A stretch of DNA of 64,000 bases from NCBI GenBank assembly GCA_017624495.1, contig JAGAMY010000022.1:1-64000 (forward strand), given 5' to 3'. Source of the DNA: Lachnospiraceae bacterium. GTDB taxonomy: Bacteria; Bacillota; Clostridia; Lachnospirales; Lachnospiraceae. Below the pieces are notes generated by a model. It saw only the letters and a program-made list of their open reading frames with translations, had not been told where the DNA came from and ran no database searches. The position numbers and the translations under genes were made by a program. Of the stretch, positions 1 to 8,368 are shown in pieces (position 1 is the stretch's first letter; each line of letters begins with the position of its first letter).

Positions 1-469
1 CTTCGAAGTATTTCTTACCAACCTCCATAACTACGTCAGAATACATCTGGATGAATCTTCTGTAGCAATCCCAAGCCCAACGAGCGTTACCAGACTTCTC
101 AGCCATTGTGTTAACAACGTCTTCGTTAAGACCTAAGTTTAAGATTGTATCCATCATACCAGGCATGGATGCTCTAGCACCGGAACGAACAGAAACAAGA
201 AGTGGATTCTCCTTGTCACCAAATTTCTTACCTGTAATTTCTTCCATCTTTACGATGTACTCATTAATCTGAGCCTGAATCTCGTCGTTAATCATACGAC
301 CATCTTCATAATACTGTGTACAAGCTTCTGTTGTAATAGTAAATCCCTGTGGTACTACGTCAGCACCGATGATCTTTGTCATTTCAGCAAGGTTAGCACC
401 CTTACCACCGAGAAGCTCACGCATATCTGCGTTACCTTCGTTGAACAAATAGACCCATTTCTTTGCCAT
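1..469 (-). CDS. ppdK: Pyruvate, phosphate dikinase, N-terminal part (cut by window edge)
   Basis: The minus-strand frame from ATG at 469 to base 1 reads [12 protein letters not shown], then [13 protein letters not shown] and [12 protein letters not shown], followed by [21 protein letters not shown]. These are the ATP-grasp nucleotide-binding motifs at the N terminus of pyruvate phosphate dikinase. The enzyme interconverts pyruvate, ATP and Pi with PEP, AMP and PPi, and many anaerobic clostridia use it as a glycolytic enzyme. About 156 of roughly 870-880 residues are present; the swivelling phosphohistidine and PEP domains lie outside. A TAGGAGGAAT ribosome site lies 5-6 bases before the ATG. 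The gene has its own candidate promoter, since yajC upstream ends in a terminator. Confidence 0.96.
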   Translation of the reverse strand, partial: MAKKWVYLFNEGNADMRELLGGKGANLAEMTKIIGADVVPQGFTITTEACTQYYEDGRMINDEIQAQINEYIVKMEEITGKKFGDKENPLLVSVRSGARASMPGMMDTILNLGLNEDVVNTMAEKSGNARWAWDCYRRFIQMYSDVVMEVGKKYFE

Positions 470-574
470 GTTCTTATTCCTCCTAAAAATTAAATATAGC
501 TTTATAGATATGTGAGAGCATCTGCTGCCACATTATCACCTGTTACATGCGCCTGATTTTAAGCGCACATACCT

Positions 575-602
575 ATTTTAGCATAATTTTGCCAAAAGGC
601 AA
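575..602 (-). promoter_or_regulatory. Candidate promoter for ppdK
   Basis: On the minus strand TTGCCT (602-597) and TAAAAT (580-575) are 16 bp apart. They lie between the yajC terminator and ppdK, which gives a leader of about 100 nt. The leader contains a small GCGC/GCGC inverted repeat near 548-568 that could form a hairpin. No known riboswitch was recognised in it. Confidence 0.5.
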
Positions 603-628
603 CATTTTTTTCGAAAAATTACAATTTA

Positions 629-659
629 AAACGGAAAATGCAAACTGCACTTTCCGTTT
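629..659 (-). terminator. Intrinsic terminator after yajC
   Basis: Arms of 14 nt (629-642 and 646-659) pair around a 3-nt loop. The single DNA mismatch becomes a G-U pair in the minus-strand RNA. A short U run follows the stem. It starts 12 bases after the yajC stop codon. Confidence 0.75.
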
Positions 660-670
660 CGAATTCTTTC

Positions 671-973
671 TTATTCTGCGTCTGGTTTTTCCACTGCGGA
701 AACTGCTGCTTTCTGCATTGGAATACGGCAGTTTTTGTTGCTTCCGAACTCTACGATGATTGTATCTTCGTCAATGTCAATAACAACACCATAAAAACCA
801 CTGGTAGTCAAAACTGTGTCACCTACTGCTAATTCTGCAAGCATGGCATTTTTCTTCTTTGCTTCTTTCTGCTGTGGACGAATCATAGCAAAATACATGA
901 ATGCAAATAGTACAACTAACCAGATAATCATGGATGCGTTAGCTGCTGTGGATGCGCTTAATAATACTGACAT
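671..973 (-). CDS. yajC: Preprotein translocase subunit YajC
   Basis: This 100-residue protein has one N-terminal membrane helix (IIWLVVLFAFMYFAMI), then the YajC signature RPQQKEAKKK and a small SH3-like domain ending in a short acidic tail. YajC associates with the SecDF/SecYEG translocon at the membrane. The frame is open for 14 more codons upstream, but the start at 973 is preferred because AGGAGG lies 7-8 bases before it and the protein then begins directly before the helix. It has its own promoter and terminator, so it looks monocistronic. Confidence 0.93.
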   Translation of the reverse strand: MSVLLSASTAANASMIIWLVVLFAFMYFAMIRPQQKEAKKKNAMLAELAVGDTVLTTSGFYGVVIDIDEDTIIVEFGSNKNCRIPMQKAAVSAVEKPDAE

Positions 974-1006
974 ATTTTTTCCTCCTAAATTAAACTCACT
1001 TAGAAC

Positions 1007-1035
1007 ATTGTACACAAATCTACGGCAATCGGCAA
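1007..1035 (-). promoter_or_regulatory. Sigma-A-type promoter of yajC
   Basis: TTGCCG (1035-1030) and TACAAT (1012-1007) on the minus strand are separated by exactly 17 bp. The expected start of transcription is about 27-30 nt before the yajC ATG at 973. Confidence 0.65.
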
Positions 1036-1076
1036 GGCTTTTTGCTAAGTTTCATACTTTTTTTAGATTCCATACT

Positions 1077-1415
1077 CTACAATGCCTGTTTTCCAGAAAC
1101 ATCCATAGGATTTAACAAAATCAACTTTGCCTCCGCCAAATCTAACAAGGCATACCTCTGCTCCTGTGAAAAATCCTCACTATATAGCTGGTTTTCATAA
1201 TCCACCACCACACAGCGCAATTTCCCTGTCAGATAAAACATTGGCGAAACATTCTGCGGTATCTCATTTAATATATTTTCATCCCCGCATAGACGAACCA
1301 TCTCATCAAGATGGCTGCCTTCACAGGCGTACACTTCTCCATCCCATGTAATAATACACGGACAATATTCACTGTATTTTGGCTTAAAATTCGCCACAAA
1401 TTCCTTTGCTGTCAT
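1077..1415 (-). CDS. Unknown 112-residue protein at the end of the envelope/signalling operon
   Basis: I do not recognise the family. The protein is soluble and slightly acidic, without a signal peptide or membrane helix. It carries scattered cysteines, including YCPC near residue 17, ACEGSH near 31 and RLCGDE near 42. The ATG at 1415 has a GGGAGG ribosome site 4-5 bases upstream and sits 23 bp after the YfhO-type gene, so it is probably the last gene of that operon. Coding is supported by the clean start signals and by the lack of any competing frame. No function can be given. Confidence 0.7.
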   Translation of the reverse strand: MTAKEFVANFKPKYSEYCPCIITWDGEVYACEGSHLDEMVRLCGDENILNEIPQNVSPMFYLTGKLRCVVVDYENQLYSEDFSQEQRYALLDLAEAKLILLNPMDVSGKQAL

Positions 1416-1438
1416 GAATCCTCCCTGACTCTATATCT

Positions 1439-3919
1439 CTATACGTTTTCCTTTTTCCTTTTTTTCATATAAATGCCCCCAAATATACACAGACAAAGCA
1501 AACTGACTACAGCCCCCGGTACAAATCCCGGTGTAAGATATTTTAATGTTATCCGGTGTTCTCCTGTATTTAGCGGTATCTTAATCAAACAATCCATAAA
1601 TGTCGTACTGTATGCCTCTTTACCATCCACATAAACCTTCCATCCACTTTCCTGTGGAATGGAAAACACTAAATAACCGGGCGTTTCCACAAATATATGC
1701 CCTTTGATTTTCGTATCAGAAAACTCTTCTGTCTCAAAGGTCTGCGCATTTAATGTGTCGTATGCCTGCTGCAAAGCCTGCATATTTAGTACATAAGGCT
1801 GCACATAAAAGTTTTCCACATCTGTAGTATTGGTAATTTCTATGGTATCCCCTGCCTGACACCAGCCCAAATCCAGAATATATCCATGGTCACATTTATT
1901 AAATTTTCGGATACGCTCACCATTTTGAATGGTTAGGTTTGTCACAGACTTATCACTGTAAGTAGCATAATAATATCCTTCCTCTGCCACTGTGATAACC
2001 GTTTTTGCCTCACCGGCATCTACATTTCCACAAAACGGCTTAAGCAAAAACTCTTCTGCACCTAACAACTCTGCCATTTCATTTATATTTGTAACAGGCA
2101 TACCACTCTGTGGATTCCAATGGCTTTCAAAATCCTTATCCAGCATAAATCCCAATGGCAACGTGTAGGTATTCCGGTAAATATAATTCTTTCCATCAGC
2201 AGCAGCCAGCCGACACAGCGGACTTTCTTCATACGGACTATCTGAAATCAGATATTTTACAGACAGCATAGCTGATATTAATGGTGTTGCACCACTGTAA
2301 CTGTAAAAGTTTTTACCGCCTTCCATGCCCACTTTTTTATAAAAATCACTGACACCGATATTCATTAATGTGGAAAATACCGTAGAAGAGGAATATCCAT
2401 AAATCGGCGCATCATTTTTTGTCAGCCGCTCCATTTCTTCCATGCGGTAAAAAGTATCCGTTTCTTCTGCTTCTATTTCTTTCATCAATGTCTGCACAGA
2501 TTCCCAGTTCTTTGTATAACTGGTACGGCTCGTAGTAGATAAGCTGGTTACATCAAAATTCATATATGCTTCAAAAACCGCCAAGGTCAGCAGCATTGCT
2601 GCTGTCATCAGACGTATTTCACCTTTACTGCGCAGATGTATGCCCAGTAACACACCATATACCAGAATCAAAATCCCTGTCATAACCATAGATTCTAAAG
2701 TTACCATTCCGGCATCTGTCACTTTTGAAGCCCCAAACAAAAATCCTATAGAGAGTAACACAGAAAGCACCACATCTGCAAGTTGGATTCCCTCTTTTTT
2801 CTCGTAGGTTTCATAGGAAAGCAGCAATAAAAGAAAGACATACAAAAAAGTCTGTCTGCCCGGAAGACTATCCGGAAAATCCATTCCATGCCAGAGAAAA
2901 TCTAATACATTATTGGAAAATCCAAGCCAGAACGTAAAAATGAGTATACAACGTTTTATTTTCTTTTGCCAGGAAATTTTTCGATTTAAGAAATATAAAA
3001 AGAAAAATAAAAATACGGCTGTTCCGCAATACATGTTTGGCCAGTGCTCCCTACCGGTATAGACTTCCACATCTATACAATGTCTCGCCAGCATTTCCAC
3101 CAGTCCAAAATACCATTCCACCGTATCTGGAAATGCATTATTTGAAGAACCACTGTAGTTTAACATTGCCGCAGAAGGGAAAATCAGCACAGCCCCCATA
3201 CCGCCGGCAAGCAGGGAATATAATGCAAATCTTCCCATACTTCTTATACGCTCCCCTGCTGTATGCAATTCTTCCAAAAACAATATTCCATAATACAGTA
3301 CAAGAAAAATGCAAATCATAATGGAAATATAAAAATTTGAAAGAATAGACACAGCAAGGCTGATACAATATAAGGTACTTTTTTCTTCTTTTACCAGTTT
3401 TTCCAGTCCCAGCACAATAAGTGGCGTAAGCATAACACAGTCTAACCACATAATATTCCAGTTATAGGCTGCCATAAAACCTGACAATGCATAAAACGTG
3501 GAAAAAACTGCTGCTGCCACATCTGTTCGCTGATAATGATTGCGAATGTATACTGCAAAATTTAATCCGCACAACGCTGTCTTAAAGAAAATCAAAAGGG
3601 TCATAAACTCAATGACATGATTTCTTGGACAAAGCACCAAAAGCCAGTTTAACGGACTTGCCAGATAATATGCAAATAAGGACACAAAATCTGAACCCAG
3701 ACCAATTTTCCATGAATACAACAGGCTTTGCCCTTCTTTTAATTTATCCATAAATTCCGTAAAAAAGGGCGCATACTGATGATACATGTCAATGTGCAGA
3801 ATACACCGCTCGCCAAAGGGATACACTTTATTGCAGATGCATATCAGTGCCATCATACACAGCGGCAGAAAAAAAGCCGGAAGATACAATTTATATTTTG
3901 TTTTATCTAATTCCTTCAT
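1439..3919 (-). CDS. YfhO-family polytopic membrane protein (putative GT-C glycosyltransferase)
   Basis: The product has 826 residues with about a dozen hydrophobic helices through residue ~445, then a large exported domain and one final membrane helix before a KKRKKE tail. The first extracytoplasmic loop has the HIDMYHQYAPFF motif (D44, Q48), typical of YfhO and related GT-C enzymes that use lipid-linked sugars. In Bacillus, YfhO is linked to glycosylation of lipoteichoic acid outside the membrane. Only 3 bp separate it from the LTA-synthase-like gene upstream, which supports a joint role in decorating a phosphoglycerol-type polymer. The donor and acceptor cannot be read from sequence. Confidence 0.88.
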   Translation of the reverse strand: MKELDKTKYKLYLPAFFLPLCMMALICICNKVYPFGERCILHIDMYHQYAPFFTEFMDKLKEGQSLLYSWKIGLGSDFVSLFAYYLASPLNWLLVLCPRNHVIEFMTLLIFFKTALCGLNFAVYIRNHYQRTDVAAAVFSTFYALSGFMAAYNWNIMWLDCVMLTPLIVLGLEKLVKEEKSTLYCISLAVSILSNFYISIMICIFLVLYYGILFLEELHTAGERIRSMGRFALYSLLAGGMGAVLIFPSAAMLNYSGSSNNAFPDTVEWYFGLVEMLARHCIDVEVYTGREHWPNMYCGTAVFLFFFLYFLNRKISWQKKIKRCILIFTFWLGFSNNVLDFLWHGMDFPDSLPGRQTFLYVFLLLLLSYETYEKKEGIQLADVVLSVLLSIGFLFGASKVTDAGMVTLESMVMTGILILVYGVLLGIHLRSKGEIRLMTAAMLLTLAVFEAYMNFDVTSLSTTSRTSYTKNWESVQTLMKEIEAEETDTFYRMEEMERLTKNDAPIYGYSSSTVFSTLMNIGVSDFYKKVGMEGGKNFYSYSGATPLISAMLSVKYLISDSPYEESPLCRLAAADGKNYIYRNTYTLPLGFMLDKDFESHWNPQSGMPVTNINEMAELLGAEEFLLKPFCGNVDAGEAKTVITVAEEGYYYATYSDKSVTNLTIQNGERIRKFNKCDHGYILDLGWCQAGDTIEITNTTDVENFYVQPYVLNMQALQQAYDTLNAQTFETEEFSDTKIKGHIFVETPGYLVFSIPQESGWKVYVDGKEAYSTTFMDCLIKIPLNTGEHRITLKYLTPGFVPGAVVSLLCLCIFGGIYMKKRKKENV

Positions 3920-3922
3920 GTC

Positions 3923-5695
3923 TTACTCCTCTAGTCCGATACTATCTGAAAACAATTGATAATACTGTAGCTTCTGATAGTTTTTAAGCAATTCTATATT
4001 TCCCCCGGATGTTTTTTCAATTTTTTTCGCAGAAATCACCGGACATTCCACAGATAATTCCTGTAAAAATGCATGATACGGCGACAAAGGCAGTCCTGCT
4101 GCTTCTAATACTTTTCCGGCAAGATAATTAACACTGATGTCCCCGCCTGTCTTTGTATCCATTTCATAATTACTCCAAATCATATAAGGCACCTGATAAC
4201 GCAAATTCGACTGCTCTTCCGTCAGCATATCATAGGATGTGCCATTTAAACGCCAGATTGGCTGTGCCACCGTATCATTCGGCTGATGATCCCCAAAAAA
4301 GACAACGATAACCGGTTCATCCACTTCTGAAAAATAGGTTATCAGCTCCTCTAATGCCAAATCCGTCTTTTTTAGCAAAGACAAATAGGTGGATAAGGAA
4401 TAGGAGTTTACCCCCTCCACCAGAATATCCGGTGTAAAATTCTCATATATATCCCCATAAGAACCGTGATTCTGCATGGTTACATTAAAAATAAAGGCTG
4501 GTGAATCCGCATCCTTCGCCTCATAGGTATCTATAATTTTCTTCACACAGGTACGGTCACTGACATAATCACGGATATACTCCCGATATCTGTAATCCGG
4601 CAAAAATTCCATACTTTCAAATCCTAACAGCGGATATACCGTATCTCTGTCCCATCCACCTGCATGATAGGGATGCATGGCATAGGTCTGATACCCTAAA
4701 GATTTCAGATATGATGGCAATGCCGGTATTTCCCTATGCACATACTGCTGGTAAGGAACAGCGCCCTGTGGTAAAAATGCCATGGTATTGCCTGTCAAAA
4801 ACTCAAATTCTGTATTTGCCGTATTTCCACCACATACCGACACATGCAGATAGCCGGAAATTGTATTTTTCCCATCCTTCCATAAAGAATGAAAATATGG
4901 CATATACGCTTTATTTGTCTTAAAATCCCCTAAAACAGATAAATCCGAAAAAGCTTCATCCATAATAACAATAATATTCGGCTTCTCTTTGACTTCATTC
5001 TCCGATGACTCTGCTGCATACTCTTTTAATAGTGTTTCCACTTCCTCTTCTTTATACCCCTCCGGCTTTTCCACGGATAAATACGGCAGCTCCATCACCA
5101 TCGTAAGTGCAAAGCCATTTAACTGCCAGACACGCACCGGTGTAAACAGTTTATTATACATTCTATGGCTGTTTTGAAATCCTTCCTGCTGCAATACATG
5201 AGAAAAGCTTCCTAACACCAGACATAAGCCCAATGCAGGAAGCAGGCTTTGATACCACTTCCACTCCTTTAAAGTAAATTCTAAACATCCCTCTGCAAAC
5301 AGCACAAGGACAAATCCTAAAATTACTGCAAACACCCGCATAGTTGGCATAAAATTGTAATTATCCGCCACACTTAATGCTGTTTCAACAGACAAAATAT
5401 CCCATGGCACAAGGGGCAGGGAACGGAATGTATAGACATAGTAATTGATTAACCCAATCACCATGGCAAACATCCCCTCTGCCCAGAGTGCCAAACGGAC
5501 ATTTCGAATCAACAAAAACAGAATAACCGCCACGAACTCATATAATAAAATATTAAAAAACTGCGACCATGGCCGAACCTCTGTAAAACCGTTATGGGTG
5601 TACGTCTCTAACAAATAAAAATGAAGAATGGGAAATACAAACAATCCCAGAATACTTATTATTTTTTTATGCTTTATACTCATCCTGTCTTTCAC
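3923..5695 (-). CDS. LTA-synthase-like membrane sulfatase (phosphoglycerol transferase family)
   Basis: This is a 590-residue protein with about five membrane helices in residues 10-165, a linker, and an extracellular sulfatase-fold domain at ~238-520. The residues of LtaS enzymes are present: E247 in MDEAFSD, candidate nucleophile T292 in GGNTANTE, W348-R350 in HAGGWDR, H410 in QNHGSYG, and D469-H470 in FFGDHQP. LtaS-type enzymes transfer glycerol phosphate from phosphatidylglycerol to a growing polymer or to another acceptor outside the cell. The start codon overlaps the stop of the preceding HK-DegV gene by 4 bp (ATGA), which indicates translational coupling. Whether it builds classical LTA or modifies another glycan is not decided. 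Confidence 0.9.
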   Translation of the reverse strand: MKDRMSIKHKKIISILGLFVFPILHFYLLETYTHNGFTEVRPWSQFFNILLYEFVAVILFLLIRNVRLALWAEGMFAMVIGLINYYVYTFRSLPLVPWDILSVETALSVADNYNFMPTMRVFAVILGFVLVLFAEGCLEFTLKEWKWYQSLLPALGLCLVLGSFSHVLQQEGFQNSHRMYNKLFTPVRVWQLNGFALTMVMELPYLSVEKPEGYKEEEVETLLKEYAAESSENEVKEKPNIIVIMDEAFSDLSVLGDFKTNKAYMPYFHSLWKDGKNTISGYLHVSVCGGNTANTEFEFLTGNTMAFLPQGAVPYQQYVHREIPALPSYLKSLGYQTYAMHPYHAGGWDRDTVYPLLGFESMEFLPDYRYREYIRDYVSDRTCVKKIIDTYEAKDADSPAFIFNVTMQNHGSYGDIYENFTPDILVEGVNSYSLSTYLSLLKKTDLALEELITYFSEVDEPVIVVFFGDHQPNDTVAQPIWRLNGTSYDMLTEEQSNLRYQVPYMIWSNYEMDTKTGGDISVNYLAGKVLEAAGLPLSPYHAFLQELSVECPVISAKKIEKTSGGNIELLKNYQKLQYYQLFSDSIGLEE

Positions 5696-8364
5696 TTCTT
5701 TTTCATATAAATTAAACCAAATGCACCTAATCCACAGTTGCTTGAAATCGATGCAGAGGCTTTCTGAAATACAACCTTCTCAAAATGTATATACTTTTCT
5801 ACTTCTTTTTTTATGGCTTCAAGGGTCTTTACAGAACAGCCGGCATAGGTAATAAATAAGAGACGTTTATCAATTTTCTTATTTTTCATTTCCTGTCGGA
5901 TATAGCTTTTATACGCATGGTCAATTCTGCCGATTTTCATGGTAGAACACACCATTTCTTTCTGCTTAAGTGCCAATACCGGATGTAAGTCCAAAACCTC
6001 ACAGACATTTCGTACGGTCTTGTTTATTTTCCCATTGCGATACAGATTTTCCGGTGATGGTACAATAAAGCTGGTAGATATCCGCTCTCTTAATTCTTTT
6101 AAACTTTTACATATATGCTCCTGGCTACAGCCTTCCTTAGCAAGCTGAGCCGCAAACATTACCATAATTCCCATACCACTAGAAAGATGACCGGAATCAA
6201 TTACTTTTACATTACCAAAGCCTGTAGATGCCGACAATGCTGTTTCATATCCTTTACTTGCACGGGAAGTAATGGATATGTGGATAACACTCTCTGCATC
6301 TTCTAACGCATTTGCAAAAAAGTTTTCATATTCAGATATGGACGGACATTCCGAATGTGCGGTGTTTCCTTCTGTTTCTAAATAGCGCAAAAGATTATCG
6401 GAACTGATTTCCTTTACATCACAAAAACTGCCCTTATTCGTATGTACATAATAATACATACTTTTAATATCATATGCTAAAAGCCATTCCAGCGGTAAAT
6501 CACTTACACAGTCCGTAGTAATGGCAATCGCCTTTTTCCGTCCTTCGGAAATCAGCTTAATCGTCTTTCGTTCTTCTAACAGTTCTTCTGCATCGATAGA
6601 TGCCTCTATCAGTTCTTCCGGCAGATATTTTAACAATACTGCTTCTAATAACGCCCCATTTATCGGCTTTGGCAGATATCCCTGAAATCCCTTTTCCATA
6701 TAAATCTGCTCTGCACCAGACATTGCATGGGCTGTAAGTGCCACAACCGGCACATCTTTACACAAACCATTCTCCTGCATACGAATCTGCTTTAAGGTTT
6801 CTATACCATCCATCTCCGGCATCATATGATCCATGAAAATCACATGATATAATTTATGCCGTGTCATTTCCAAACATTCTTTTCCACTGGCAGCCATATC
6901 TAACTGTACCTTCGTGGAACGCAAAAGCTTGCTTGCCACCAGTCGGTTCATTTCATTATCATCCACCACAAGTACCTTTGCATCCGGTGCTTCAAACCGC
7001 TGTTTATACTGTTCTCTATGGATAACCTTTCGTTTCAGCATAAAGTCCATGGAACCAATCGGCTTTCCATCCACAATCTGCTGGTCCAAAGTAATCGTAA
7101 ATACAGAACCTTTGGTGTAAATACTGTCTACCGTAATCTTACCGCCCATCATTTCTGTCAACTGTTTTGAAATAGCAAGACCAAGTCCTGTTCCTTCCAC
7201 ACCACGATTCTTCTCTTCATCTACACGACTAAAGGAATGGAATAGATTATCTATGTCCTCTTTTCGGATACCCATTCCTGTATCTGAAACCGATATACGC
7301 AGACGTACCCGGTTAGAATGAATTTTCTCACTCTGAGCAGAAAGTGTAACAGAGCCTTTCTTTGTATATTTTACCGCATTGGATAAAATATTCGTCAGAA
7401 CCTGTTTTATCCGCACTTCATCACCATAAAGCATGGACGGAATGTCTTCATCAATGTCAATTTTAAACTCTAATTTCTTTTCATAAGCACGAATCCAGAT
7501 AATATTCACCAAATCACTGAACATTGCTCCGGTTTCATACTGTACCGGTACAATTTCCATCTTGCCGGATTCAATTTTGGACATATCTAAGATATCATTG
7601 ATTAAGGTCAGTAACATCTTACTGGCATTCTGGATATTGATGGAATTTTCTGCAATTTCATCAGAAATATTCTCCCGCAGGGTCATTTCATTTAGCCCAA
7701 TAATCGTATTAATCGGTGTTCGGATTTCATGACTCATATTGGTAAAAAAAGCATTTCTTGAACGGCTTAGCTGTTCAATTTCCTGCTTCTGCTGTTCACT
7801 CATTTCCTTTTCCATAGCATATATTTTGTTCTGGTAGCGTATCAGTATACCACAAATACATCCCACAAGCACTATGGAAAGTACCGAGTCAAAATACAAT
7901 CGTTCTTCCCCGCTAAGTCGAATGACAAACTCCGGAAATTTATATGCCACATAATGTATGCCAATAATAACAAAAAATGTCATTGCCAGCATGATATGAA
8001 ACAGTTTTCCACGAAATACAAGAAATATATAAATAATACCCACTAAAAACCAGCCCGTTGTACCACCTTTTACACCATGATTGGTAAAAAAGCCCAATGG
8101 GAGCAAAATACAATTCAATATTATGCTGACAATGATTGCCGGCATATCAAGCTTATGGGTTTTATCCATATAATTAAAGCAAAAAACAATTACCGGAATG
8201 ATAAGTACTGCAGAAAGCAGTACCCTGTTCCAGTCAGCTCTTACTGCCCCGGTTATCACGGATAATATTGCCGCAAAAAAGGCCATGATGAGCAAAAGAC
8301 GGAACATCTTTTCCTGTAAAGAGGTTTCTTTCCCATATAATTTATTTTTCCAATCCTTTATCAT
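5692..8364 (-). CDS. Hybrid histidine kinase-receiver-DegV fusion
   Basis: The protein has 890 residues in a clear order. Residues ~20-178 form six or so membrane helices without an obvious extracellular sensor domain. A HisKA domain follows with H212 in SHEIRTPINT. The HATPase domain comes next (N-box NILSNAVKY, DTGMG, GTGLGLAI), then a receiver at ~463-582 with phospho-acceptor D512 in MDHMMPEMDG. From ~611 to the end it matches DegV/FakB fatty-acid-binding proteins: ITTDCVSDLP, SITSRASKGYETA, VIDSGHLSSG and a terminal GLGAFGL. Some DegV positions differ from typical members: RNGK where RGGR is usual, and SNCGLG where a His-x-GPG is common. The frame is continuous and the DegV part ends at a coupled stop, so it is not an assembly join. 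Confidence 0.93.
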   Translation of the reverse strand: MIKDWKNKLYGKETSLQEKMFRLLLIMAFFAAILSVITGAVRADWNRVLLSAVLIIPVIVFCFNYMDKTHKLDMPAIIVSIILNCILLPLGFFTNHGVKGGTTGWFLVGIIYIFLVFRGKLFHIMLAMTFFVIIGIHYVAYKFPEFVIRLSGEERLYFDSVLSIVLVGCICGILIRYQNKIYAMEKEMSEQQKQEIEQLSRSRNAFFTNMSHEIRTPINTIIGLNEMTLRENISDEIAENSINIQNASKMLLTLINDILDMSKIESGKMEIVPVQYETGAMFSDLVNIIWIRAYEKKLEFKIDIDEDIPSMLYGDEVRIKQVLTNILSNAVKYTKKGSVTLSAQSEKIHSNRVRLRISVSDTGMGIRKEDIDNLFHSFSRVDEEKNRGVEGTGLGLAISKQLTEMMGGKITVDSIYTKGSVFTITLDQQIVDGKPIGSMDFMLKRKVIHREQYKQRFEAPDAKVLVVDDNEMNRLVASKLLRSTKVQLDMAASGKECLEMTRHKLYHVIFMDHMMPEMDGIETLKQIRMQENGLCKDVPVVALTAHAMSGAEQIYMEKGFQGYLPKPINGALLEAVLLKYLPEELIEASIDAEELLEERKTIKLISEGRKKAIAITTDCVSDLPLEWLLAYDIKSMYYYVHTNKGSFCDVKEISSDNLLRYLETEGNTAHSECPSISEYENFFANALEDAESVIHISITSRASKGYETALSASTGFGNVKVIDSGHLSSGMGIMVMFAAQLAKEGCSQEHICKSLKELRERISTSFIVPSPENLYRNGKINKTVRNVCEVLDLHPVLALKQKEMVCSTMKIGRIDHAYKSYIRQEMKNKKIDKRLLFITYAGCSVKTLEAIKKEVEKYIHFEKVVFQKASASISSNCGLGAFGLIYMKKK

Positions 8365-8368
8365 CCGC

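Noticed and set aside
3138..3449. Minus-strand frame inside the YfhO-type gene
   Set aside because: It is fully contained in a well-supported gene in another frame.
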